DNA of 64,000 bases from positions 21,834,837 to 21,898,836 of the forward strand of contig CM065175.1 of the NCBI GenBank assembly GCA_033026295.1, given 5' to 3'. Positions 23,056 through 35,000 of this stretch are shown piece after piece; the first letter of the stretch is position 1; every line of letters starts with the position of its first letter. The notes beneath the pieces are model-generated. The model made no database searches, was not told where the DNA came from, and saw only the letters and a list, made by a program, of their open reading frames with translations. The DNA comes from Channa striata. Lineage: Eukaryota; Chordata; Actinopteri; Anabantiformes; Channidae. The position numbers and the translations under genes are program-made.

Positions 23056-25977
23056 ATGCCCACTCTGCTCCATAATTTCAAGTCATATTGTTGAACCCCT
23101 TTACCCACCAACCTGAACACAACATACATTGTTTACTTGTGATTTTTTTAAAATTCACCCATAGACAAACATTGACGTGCTTTTTTTTCAAACCCACATT
23201 GAGAAAGATGACAGTATGTTATTCTTCGTCTGTGTTCTTTTAATCTTTTCTTCTGTCTTTTTGTTCTTCTGTTTTTCTTCACCAAGGACAGATTATGTAC
23301 ATACAGATGTTACATGCCACTGACAAACCCAGTGGGAAGCTGACACGGGCCAGTGTGCGAGTAAGTAACATAAAGAAACACCATGAAAGACAGAGATAAG
23401 AGGAGGATGAAACGGTGACGGAGACAGAAAAAAAAAAAAGACGCAGTGACCAAACAACCTGCTCTTGTGCTTGGAACGGAGTCTGTTGTTGTTTGTGGCA
23501 ACACGGTGCGTTCACAGACAGCGTGTGTTCAGTCACACGGACAACCCGACTACATGGCAGAGGGCGAGAGCACGACATGAAGGGTTTTAGATTAGGGCCA
23601 TTTAAACAGAGCTTCACAATCATCTCATAGTACTGTACAGAGTAAAAGTACGACAACAGACACATTTGATATACTGTACCTTGTTAATGCATCGTTTCAG
23701 ATTTTACACCACAGCTTTTACCGTATCCGATACCTCTTGCACAGTAGAGTTAGGGGTTATTGCTGGTTTGAAAGAAAATCAAACATAACACACTCAGACG
23801 ATTGATTCAGTGCTGAGTAATTCCCCGTTAAAGTCGCAGGAGCCAGGGTTCAGCCGGGGTAAACTCTCCAATCGCTCCACGCAGGCTCGTTATGGCAAAT
23901 TTCAATATAGTCGCTGCATGTGAGTGAAACAGTGTCCGCCGCCCACCGTGCGGACACGTGGGCTTACCCCCCACTGTTTGTGCTGTGAGGGGGGGGAAGT
24001 GGTGGGATAATTGTGCCGTGGGGGGGTGGGCGGGTTGTAGCGCCCGTGCCTGCATGTCACAGGTACATATTAGAGGGAGTACTGGTGCACCGAGGCGAGG
24101 TTGTCCTTGAAGAGGATTCCTGTCAGTGGCAGGATTGAGCTTGATTTATGGGGGCCATCACTGGCTGGCAGGAGGGACAGGTGGAGCTGGGGCTCCTTCA
24201 CTTAGCCAGCCACAGGTAATGGCTAATTACATCTTTATCTCCCCGCGGTCTGGCCGAACAAGAACTGACTAACAGCCACGACCGGAGACTGACACGGATC
24301 CAAATCATTTATCTAGCAGGTCGGAGAGAGACACACTATGATAAGTGGACAAATATGCTGTAAATGTGTGTGTGTGATGCAGTTAACAGCGTGAAAACAA
24401 GTCCTATACATAAACTGTTACAAATTATAAATTACATCATCATTCACTGCTTCCGGACTTGGATGAAATAATCCTTCACACTGTTTCAAATGTGTTTTTA
24501 AAAAGCTTGTCATGGCAAAATAGAGCACATCACTTTGAAAACTTTACATGTTTCTTTTTTTTTTCTTAGTAGTCGTTCAATGTGTGTGACTTCTCAGAAT
24601 AAAGTACAAAAATTATTTTTCCCCACGCACGGCTCATTACCATCAGATTTTCATCATTTTTTTCTCACATGGAATTACTATTCATAGTTATTCAAATACT
24701 TATTAACATCATCATCTGTAGTATTATTAACACCAAAAAAGTAAAAGCAGGTAACCTTGCAGAGTAAAACAGACACAGTGCAGGGAGGGAGGGAGTGTAG
24801 GAAGTATGGACTCACAATAGGAACATCTCTAACCGGTACATGCTATCAACAAGCGACAAAGAGGATGGAGCCGCAGCTTCGAAACAGAAGACGTTGTTGT
24901 TGTCCTTGGACAGTCTCTTGCTGCTTCCGAAGACTGGAGTGTGGATGAGACCGATGGGAGATGGTGTTCGCTGCCAGGCAACTTGAGGCCGCCAAACGTG
25001 GCCTCCGTACTGCATATATTTACACGGTGGGGGGGAGGAGGAGGGAGGGAGGAGGGGAGGTGACACGGAGCTGAAGACGCCATAGTGATGCGGAGGGTGA
25101 CGAGACAGAGCACGGTGAGGGGTGGGAACAGGGCTAAAAAGGTTTGGGTAGTGAGGGGGTCAACATGCAAAACCTTGGTATAAACCCCCAAATTACATAA
25201 AGGAGGAGTTAAGACTGACGCCATCACCACCCACCCTTTTTTGTTTTTTATACATTTTGACATCATTCATAGCAGATTTACTGCTACACAGTTAAAATCA
25301 AAAAGCCGTACGTCAGCGTGTGGATGCGTGTGATCAGGGTGACGCGTCACATGGCCACCAATTGGACATTTTTCAAAAGGTCACATGACCACCAGTAGCA
25401 CATCATAACTATAATTTCCATAGATATCCACCTTAATATTGTGATTTTATGTATAATTTCCATAAGGCAAACATTGTAGGTCAGTCATTAGTCCATATAT
25501 TACATAAATAATCGTCCAGTTGTTAGATTATCTGTTTTCTTATTGATCACTGACACAATAATCATTAATATACACTCTCTATCAACATCAGCCCACTGGT
25601 AAGAATGAGGGGAAAACGAGGTGAGGAGAGAAGTGCCAAGTCAGACAAATCTGCAAGGCATTCTGGGAGACAAACAGAGAGAGCGACTGCGTGTCTGCGG
25701 GAGAGAGAGAGAGTAAGAAGAGATAATGACAATGAGCTGACCTCAAGATTGATTTAGGTGCGCGGGGGGGTTGGGGGGGTCGTGATGCGCTCGTGTGTTT
25801 GATGCAATGATTCAATGGCTCCTGGAATAATGCATATTCTTTTTGTTCACAGTGATGGGTTCGTAATTAAAGAATTTCATTTCCTTCTTCCTTCCGAAGA
25901 ATGGGAGAGAGGGAGCGAGGGAGAGGGGAGGGGCTTTCAGGGACACGTAGGGACATTTTCCAGGTGGAGCTCGACCT

Positions 25978-26081
25978 TTACACCTTCAGCAGAAGAACAG
26001 CAGTGAGGGAAATCCAAACGCACACGGCGACGCTCTTTCCTGCGTGTAAACCGCTCGCCCGTCCCTGTATGGCCCCTGGTC
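25978..26081 (-). CDS. iglon5-like: IgLON5-like last coding exon: GPI-attachment tail and stop
   Basis: After a CATCCAG acceptor, 104 bp complete the Arg codon and read PGAIQGRASGLHAGKSV, then AVCVWISLTAVLLLKV and TAA (25978-25980). PGA followed by small residues and a hydrophobic end finishing in LLLKV is the IgLON GPI-signal pattern (others end LLLKF). The likely attachment residue is in the GRASG stretch. It fits both phase and family; the intron before it is 2.8 kb. Confidence 0.85.
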
Positions 26082-29000
26082 CTGGATGAAGACGGAGGAA
26101 AGAAAATAATTATCCAAAGCCTCAAAATGCTGAAGCCAGCAGATCTTTGAGGGCTGACATTTGGACTTGTCAACGAAAGGTGAAACTAATACCAACAATG
26201 ATGTCTCTGTTATGTCATGTGCGGGAGGCGCCTTTCCAAGCAACATCGTTACATCTTTGGGTTAGAAAATGACCCAAAATTAATGACAGCTTCATAGCCC
26301 AAAGTTCACTTTTGGCTAAATCTGCAAAAAAATTGCTAAAGTAATGAGTGGAAAATGTCCTGAATCCCAGAAAGAGAATCTGTCTGTTGGCTCAGCACTG
26401 AATTAGCTGCTATCTAGTCAGGGCTCTGGATTTCATGACGGCTGTTTTACACTGAAGTTGCAGGAATAAATGCCAGTTTCAAGGCAAGACAGCTCACACA
26501 CTGTTGCTGTGTGTTTAAGGCTGTTTAATGAACACTGCGAAGAATGTGTGTTTGACATGTGTTTATAGTTTTATTTTGGGAATAGGTGACAGCTGATAAA
26601 GGAACAGACTGCTGGCTCTGGATGGAAGAAGCATAATGTGCCTAAGGATTTGCTAAGGAAAACATTTAAACTGGTGTACGGAGTCTCCAGATTCACCGCG
26701 GTTGATAAAGAAAAGTGACTTCAGCGTGTGTTGACACAGTTCGTCAGGGGCGATGCTCCACTGTGAGCTGCACTTATCTACTAATGCTAGTTTTTGCAGT
26801 AATGTAGCACATCTGGCTTTTATCCAGTAAAGTTTTTTTTTTTTTTTTTTTGATTTTCATATATGCTAATGTGACAAAGATGCGAACCAGAATGAAAGCA
26901 GCAATGAGGGCAGCGAGGTGGTGCAGTGGTGAGCACTGCCGCCTCGCAGCTGGAAGGTCCCCAGTTCTAAATCTACCTCCCAGCTGCAGCCCCTGTGTTT
27001 AATGGGTTTCCTCCCACGCTCCAAACACAAGCATGTTGGGTTAATTGGTGACTGCAAATTGTCGCAGGTGTAAATGTGAGTGTGAATATTGGTCCGTCTG
27101 TGTATGTCTCTGTGCGTTGACCCTGAGATCGACTGGCGACCTGTCCAGGGTGGACCCCACCTTTCACCCAATGAAAGCTGTGATAGGCTGCGACCCCCCA
27201 TGATGCTAAACAGAATTGGCAGTTAAGATAATGGATGGATGGATCAAGGACGAGAACAAACAGAAAAAAAAACATATTTTATGCTATGGTTAATTGTGTG
27301 AGGGATCATCTGAGCTTTAAAGTTTAACACAAGCTGCCAGTTGACATCTTTACACTCCCAGAGGTCATTTCTAGACCTCTACAGGTATTTTTTTTTACTT
27401 TCCAGTAAATTTTTCAGTCTGTATCCTTTTTTGGCATCATCACCTCAACACTTCTCAGAGCAATTAGCTGCTGGAGATGTCTATCAAAGGTGGCGTGTGG
27501 ATAAAAAAAGGCCGGCTATATTCAGTGCAAGCATCTAAATTCAGCTTTTCTTGGCTTCCTGGCAACTACTTTACTTTAAACTAGTGAAAATGTCAATTGT
27601 TAACGGAAAATTCTGCCTATATACATTTTCTTACTAAATGAAAAGTAGGTATTATTAATGTTTCTTTGCTGCAGTACAACTGTGACCAACACATCAAAAT
27701 TATACATTTAAGTGCATAATTCAGCTACGTATTAGAATACATCTCATGTTAAAAGGGTAATATTATATCTAAGCCAAGCCACGATATTATGATTGAAAGC
27801 ACACCTGCAAGAAAGAACCTTTCTGCCTCCTTGTTTTTTGCCATTAGGCAGTCTAACCGTTTTCCAAAATCTAACCTGGTGGCCGTTAATGTAACAGTGT
27901 AAAGTGAGAGCCAGTACAAGCTGCCAGTGGTCTCAGTAATGGGCTCACTGGTTGAGGGTAATTACAATAATGTGTCAATTTCGATGTGATAGCGGGTTGC
28001 TGATGTTAAAATGCCAAGTGTAGCACCTTTCAAATGGTGAACAAAAAGGTACGAAAATGGGGAAACAAAGTCGGGGAAGGCAACGACAATGAGGGACAGC
28101 ATATGAATAGAAATGCCACAAAAGTATCCGATGGTCCCATTTTCCATGGCCGGTCCAAAACAGAAGGGGTTTGTTGTGTTCTAATGATGGCAATAGGAGA
28201 TTAGGAGAGAAAGAGGAGGCAGAAGGACAGATGATGGAGAGATAGGCTGACAGATGTGGCAGCGCTGGTGGAAAAAGAGAGCAGGAAGATGTATGGGTCT
28301 GACGAGGGAGTGAGTCATTGAAGGGAGACTGGCCAAGATAATGGGTAAAGGAATGAAAGAAGAAAGGGGATAGATGAAGGAGTCACTTAAGATGGTAATG
28401 CCGAATGCACTAAAGAGGGGAGGGAGGATGAGGGGAAGTGCAAGGGTAGGAAATCGCTCGTTGGGGACAGTTAATGTGAATTGGGCTCGGAGAGAAATGA
28501 CAACTTCTTGGAGGCTGTGTGTGTGTGCAGGAATGTGTGCGGAGGAAAGATTGAGGGTGAGAGCGTGAATGAATGAGAGAGGGAGAGAGGGAGATGCAAT
28601 ATAGGCAAGCAAAGCTTTAATGGGGCGGAGAAAAACGAAAATGGGGAGAAGGGGGGTTTGGAGGGGGGGGTCTGAAAAAATGCTGTGCAGCGTGCAGAGA
28701 AAAAATGAGACGGGGCGACAAACGGGGGAAAACAGTGTCATTGCATATGCATTTTTTTGTGGTAGTGTGTCACCTCCTCTCACGGCCTTACACGTTGAGT
28801 AATAGTTGAGTCGAGATAATCGTGAGCGTGTGTTTGCTAAAGCCTGACTTTGCACGCCCGCGTGCACTCTGTCACGGACTTCTGTGCGATAACTTACGAA
28901 ACAGCAGCATGCTGGCGTTGGAAGCCCCCAGACGGTTCGAGGCGAAGCAGGTGTAGTTGCCAAAGTGTTTCTCTGTCACATTGGTGAACAGCAACAGCGA

Positions 29001-32000
29001 GCGCGTCTTCTCGTTTTTGATCCTCAGGGTGTTGTCACTCTCTACCGGCCTTGGTGGTGGTGGTGGCGGAGCACGAGCAGCACAAGCAGGCGAGAAGGAA
29101 AAGAGAAGTGTGACAGAAAAACGAGAGATAACACAACACATCGCACCTGACTCAACCCACGGAAGAGGCTTTATTGTCTGTCTCTCCAGAGACGACCACG
29201 CGGCACAGTCCCCTTCCACTCACCAGCTCCGTCTCACCTTGTGCTAATAGTGAAATCTAACAGTCCATAAATAACGGAGACCTCCTGCTGGGGCCCATTA
29301 TACTCTATTAACATCTCTCTCTCTGGCTGGCAACAGCTTGTCTAAGTACTTCTGCGTCTTGCTTTGGCTGATGCCAAATCACCCTACTTCTACTTTACTC
29401 TCTGGGACCTTTTACAAACTTGGAAGAACATGTTATGTCGGGGTATAATGGAGGAAATAGGCTTCCAACAAGCTAATATTTCTCCAGAGATGACAAAAAC
29501 ATATTTGATTACCTCAGATCTATAGTAATGCCAGAGGTTAGGAACAGTAGCCACAAGTACAATTACAGTGGGTCAGATAAATGTGAAAAAGATACTTATG
29601 TGTAATCAGGCCTCGCTTTTGTAAAGATCTCAGTCTCTCTCCTCCATTGTGTTTTAGGTGGCTGCAGTCATCATAAAAAAAAAATCACTGTCACTTTTAA
29701 AAATATTAATATTATGGCTGAACATACAATGTATTTGTACAGTTAAGTAAAACAGTTTGGATCCACTTAATGGAGTGAATCAGAGTTTTTTTTTCTCCAC
29801 ATAAAACTTAATGCACAATTAGCTAGTGTAAATGTTCATCATCGTCAGGTTTCTGTTCCCCTCAAAAATTGTTCACGTAATTAACTTTTGTTTGTGAAAT
29901 CAGGTGTCTTAACAAAAGGTTGTCAGTGCCCAATGATTGGTGATTGGCACCAGGTGTGTTAAACTGGGCCTGCACTTTTGCTATTGGCTGATGTCTCCAG
30001 GGGGAAGTCTTCAAAAAACTATAGGACCAGAAAACGGCTTCAAAAGAGCTTAGAATGAAATCGGCAAAGCTTTGTTAAGCATGAGAGGGATATAAAATAT
30101 TTAAGATCGTTTAGGGAAACCAGTGTGAACGCCACAGTCCACATTTCAAGAAGTGGAAGAAAAAAAAAAACTGAAGGAGAAGCTAAGAAGCATGTTTGAG
30201 ATCCACATATTAATTCAGAAGAAACAAAAAGTACTTGGAGGCAAGTGAAATAAAAGCTTACGCCTTCACAGTCATAGTTTGCACAAGTCTGGATTGTTTT
30301 GGGAAAAAAAAGGAAGTTGTTGCTTACTTCTGTTCAGCAGCACGTTCTGAGTATGCTAATGAGCTGATGAAGAAAAATGAGTTTCGCAACAGGATTATGT
30401 GGTCGGATGAGACCAAAGTTGAATTATTTGGGTATATTTTACCACAGGTATGGGTGGAGAATTTAAAAAACTGCCCATGTGGAGAGGACAGGACATGGTG
30501 GAGGCTCGCTGATGTTTTTGGGGTGTAGGTTTGCATCAGGCACTAAAGCTCTGAATAAAGTGCAAGAGAGAATAAATAAATCAGTTTATCATAAGATTTT
30601 AAAGCGAAGTCTCCTACCATCAGACAAAAAAGTTAAAAATGGAGAGACTGTGGATCCTTCAACAACACAATGATGCAAAGGACCGAGCAAAGTCAACTCA
30701 GGGATGGTTTGAAAAGAATCGGGTGAATTATTTATCGTGGCCTCCTGAGTCTCCAGACTTACGTATCATTGAAAACCTGTGAATAGATTTGGAGAAGCCT
30801 GCACATGGCAGACGACCAAGCACTCCGGTAGAACTTGGAACAATTACGGCATGAAAAATGGGCTAAAATTACTCCTGAAAGGATAAACACGCTGCTCAGA
30901 GGGCAACCAAACAGGGTGGAGGAGCTTTAAAAAGCAAAGGGAGGCCACACAAAGTATTAGAACATTTTCATATTTCTTTCTTTTTATACACTCCTTCACC
31001 ATTTTAGTTACTTCTGGTGATGAAGGACCATTTATACAAGTTGAACGTGCATTAAAAGTTGATGGAAACAAATCCTAGTTCTACTCTTTTGTGCCATTTT
31101 AAATTAATGGGGGGTGAAGTTTAGCGTCAGCTGAGCTGGGTCAGCGTGGACGTTGTCTGTGGTCTTACCTGTGGTCGTCTCTGTACCACTCAAATGAGGC
31201 TGGTGGGACTGCCATGGCTTCACAGCGCAAGATGGCTGTCTTTCCCAAATGTGCTGGCATGTTCTTTATGTCTGTAATCATGGGAGGGTCTGGCAGAAAA
31301 AAACAAAACAAGGGGGGTGTGGGGAGGGGTATGAAACCAGAGGGAATTCTACAATTAGCGTGCATCTGCTTCCACTGAGAAGTTGAGTTAGGTCAGTCGG
31401 GTTCCCACGAGGCTTGAAGACCCCCGGAGAGAACAAAATTAAGACGTTGGAATTCATCCATAATAATGCACGAAGTATTTACATACACCGTTAACGCACA
31501 ATTGCACAATCACATCGGTGTGAGTTGGATGATCACCCGTGGGCCGGAAAAGGAAACTTACAGTTGACCGTGACCTTGACCTTGCGCTGATCAGGCGGAG
31601 CCACTCCATTATTGGTGATGCATTCATAGTCCTCAGCCTGCTGCCTCTTGATCTCTGTGATGTCCAGAAACTCCCCTTCGCTCACCAACCCATCTATTGA
31701 CATAACAGAAGATGTCAGAGGTCACTATAAATCAGCTGGAAGGCGACGGACGGAAGGTTTAGTACCTGAGATGCAGCTGCGGGTTGTCTGACACCCATGT
31801 GTCTTGCTACTAACGCTCTTTAAGGGCGTGGGAGAGGCAGCATCTAATACATATTTAGGTTGTATTTTGGACAAGCTCTCTAATACTGACAGGTAGGACT
31901 GGACGTTTGGCGAAATCAATAGAATAAACTTTGATCTAAACACATATTTCTTAGTATTGCATGTATCAAACTGTTCTAACATTATATAAAACTAATTTCC

Positions 32001-35000
32001 ACGTTACAGTTTGTTGTATATGAAAACACCCTACAAGTCCTAATAAAATATCTGTATTCAAGATATTTGTTTAGTCTCACGACAAAACCGAGGGTCTCAA
32101 TCCAGTTTGTTCGGAACAGTAATGGATTTTGTGTTTTATTTTTGTGTAGATGTAAAGTAAGTAAACAAGATTTGAGAGCTATAACACCATTACTTTTATG
32201 GTGTCAAGGGAAATTGCAATCTTAGCTTCCAAGCAGTGGACACACCAGGGGGTGACGGCTTGTTCACCACATAACGTAGTGGGAAGAACATTTGGCTGTT
32301 ATTTGATGTTGACAAACTCCCAGGCGTCCCAAAAACCGAATTAGTCAGTCTCGCACTTTCACTCTTTTTTCCTCAGGCGACAAACAAGCGCAGAATCTCT
32401 TCAAAAGGGGAAAGTCAAAGGGACTGGCTGCAAGTTATTGCTCCTTCATATGAGGGAAAGGATGCTGGGTGTTATTGGATCGAAGGTGGCAGAAAGAGAA
32501 AGAGCAGACAGGAGAAGAATGAGCGAGGGAGTGTTCCCCCTCCTCCCTGCAAGTCTCAGCAGCCAGCTGTCTCACAGCCTCCAAAACCATTAGGTCCTTT
32601 TTTCCCTTCCCCTTTACCCCATTAAAGAAGTCAGACTGTGGAACACGACATAATATATAATCTCGCCACTAACAAGGAAATCCAGCTCTTAAATTGCAGC
32701 TCACTTTCCCTTTTAAAGCCCCCACCCCACCCAAACACACACACAACTACTGTCAATCAGTGGACCTTTACTTCCCCTCACAAACACACAACACCGACTC
32801 AAAGGCACGGGCACAAAAAAAGACGGTAAACGCCACGATTATTCCTGTCAGAGATTAGCGCGGCGGTTCTAATTGAAGATTATACTGGAGGATTATTAGT
32901 GCGGCTACTGAGCTGGAGACGATTATTTGCAGCTGCTGCGGCAGAGGCTGAGCAGGGAGCGACAACCACGGTGATGACTGCTTGTGCCACCCGAGCGAGT
33001 GCAGGCGGGTGCTGGCTGATTGGCTGGGGTGGGTGCAATGTTATTCACTCATTCCATTAGTCTAATAAATATAGCTCTCTTGTGACATCTCTGTCAAGGA
33101 GGCAGAGCACCCAACTTTGTGGCAGGCAGGGGTGGAGAGGGGGGGGTAGAGAATGGGGGGGAACGATAAAATCAGACAAGTAGCACTGGAGAAATTACAC
33201 ACAAAGCTGTTACAGCTGACTTCCAAGAAATAAAAAGGACAAAGAAAATGCAAAAAAAACGAGAGCAATCGAGCGACGGAGAGAGCGCATTACAGACGCA
33301 GATGGAGTGGTAATGTTTGAAAGAGACCGGGCAGGAGACGGAAAGTGATACGCCGCCCGAAAGAGGAAAAAGACAAACAGCACAAATGAGGAAAACAGAG
33401 AGACGTGTTGATTTGTGGTCGTCCCCAGCAACCGACTGTACGTGTGATGTAATACGACAGCGAAAGCAGGCCTCTCGCTGTCGCCCTGGGTCCCTCGGGA
33501 TCGCGGGGCCTGCATTGCACACCGCTCTGCACTTTGGTGGGAGATCATATCTGACTGCAGCCAGCCCCTGGCACTCATACAATGGTCTGTAAAATACTGC
33601 TCCATCAACCACTTATGGCTTTTGAAGGAGCCTGACTCCTGACCACCAGAGATAGTTGGATTGCACCTGAGAAGAGAAAGGGTTGTGTGAATGAGAGAGG
33701 GGAAAAAGGACGAGGGGCTGCCGGCCTACCCTACAGTGAAACCACGCTTTATTTCCACGCCGGCACTTTGAGCCGGACTGGATCGCCACGCCACTTGATT
33801 TCTCGGCTCCTCTTATCCATTTCTAGTACAAAAACTACCATCAAGGCAAAGAGGTCTAGTGTCGGGGTTGAAACAGAAGAGGACGGACTGGCCGACACGA
33901 CGTGAAACCTGTCATTTGGAGAAGCGAGGGACTGAAATCGGTGTTCGTGGAGCTAAATTAAGTCACAGCAGAATTCAGATCCCCGAGGCCAGGTGCTCCT
34001 CACAAATGATGAGAATGACACCGTAGCTTTGCAGCTAAGTTACTTCCCAAATCCCATGAAAAGACCGTGAATCGATCCAAGTATCTGTGTAGTTTAAGCT
34101 CGGTAATTCTTCTTCTTCCTCGTCGTTTCATGTTCCTCAATTGCTTTAAACTCAGCCACGCACACGGTCTCGTGCTGTCAATGCTCACTAAGCTGCCGAC
34201 GAGCAATAAAATGTAAAGAGAAGTGGCAAACGTTTGAGGGAATCTGCTCTTTTACAGCTTTTTGGAGATTCTGCAGTCGACAAATAACCTCACAAGAGCG
34301 TTTTCCCACCTGCCGAACACGTCAGGCTCGAGACTTTCTTTTTTTTTTCAGTCACCTGATTTCCACACACACCTGGACGCCTGCTCCTGATTCCCACATC
34401 ACGTCGCACCTGCGCCTCATAAACTTTAATCAGTATATCCCGCTCGTGTGCTGTGCCCCTCTGTTCCTATCAGCCTACTTCTGGTTTTTAGCCGGCTTTG
34501 TTTGTCTCCACTCGTTGCTCAATTGTTGCTTTTTAATCAAGACCACGTGAACCATATTTCAATCCTATCAGTTACACCACAGCTGCCAAAAAATTGAACC
34601 AAAACGGAAATAATCTCCCTGTCAAATGTATCTGTGCGCAGCGAAAGCACATCACTCCTTCTCCCATTCTTGCTAAGCCTGTGTGCCTTTTAATGGATGG
34701 GGTGTCAAAAAATAAGGCCACGAATTGCCGGCGCTTTTAAAGGACTGAGACAGAATGCCTCTGAGTGAGTCTACTGATGGATGCCAGCGAGAGTGAATGG
34801 GTGCAACTGATTTTATCTGAGCTTTTGGTGGAAATGACTAAGGTGGAACCACAGCACAGAGCAGCGTGACTGTCTGTCTGTCTGTGTGTGACTAAGAACT
34901 CTAGTGACTGTGGGGAAAGTTGCAATGAGTCGAAGACGTTGGAGATGTCTGCTTCTCACCTCTGAGGTGATGTAAATAGCTCCTCCCACACTACACCATG

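Larger units (their letters stand above)
19578..25977 (-). other. Region after the IgLON stop; possible long 3' UTR
   Basis: IgLON genes in vertebrates commonly have long 3' UTRs. On the - strand, AATAAA hexamers occur at 22321-22326 and as a tandem pair at 19578-19588. No coding exon or transposon was recognised in the interval. It holds (CA)n at 20001-20034, a (GT)n/(GA)n stretch near 20158-20190, and a 25-base T run at 23031-23055. The true transcript end is not known. Confidence 0.3.

Noticed and set aside
24829..25266. A - strand 145-codon frame with a hydrophobic stretch, considered as the IgLON C-terminus
   Set aside because: It lacks the PGA motif and does not end in a GPI signal. 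The exon at 25978-26081 fits the phase and family ending far better.
28181..28963. The longest - strand frame after the GPCR, 260 codons
   Set aside because: It lies in the last IgLON intron and overlaps the Ig3 exon out of frame. It has low-complexity Ser/Leu/Pro content from purine-pyrimidine bias and no domain.
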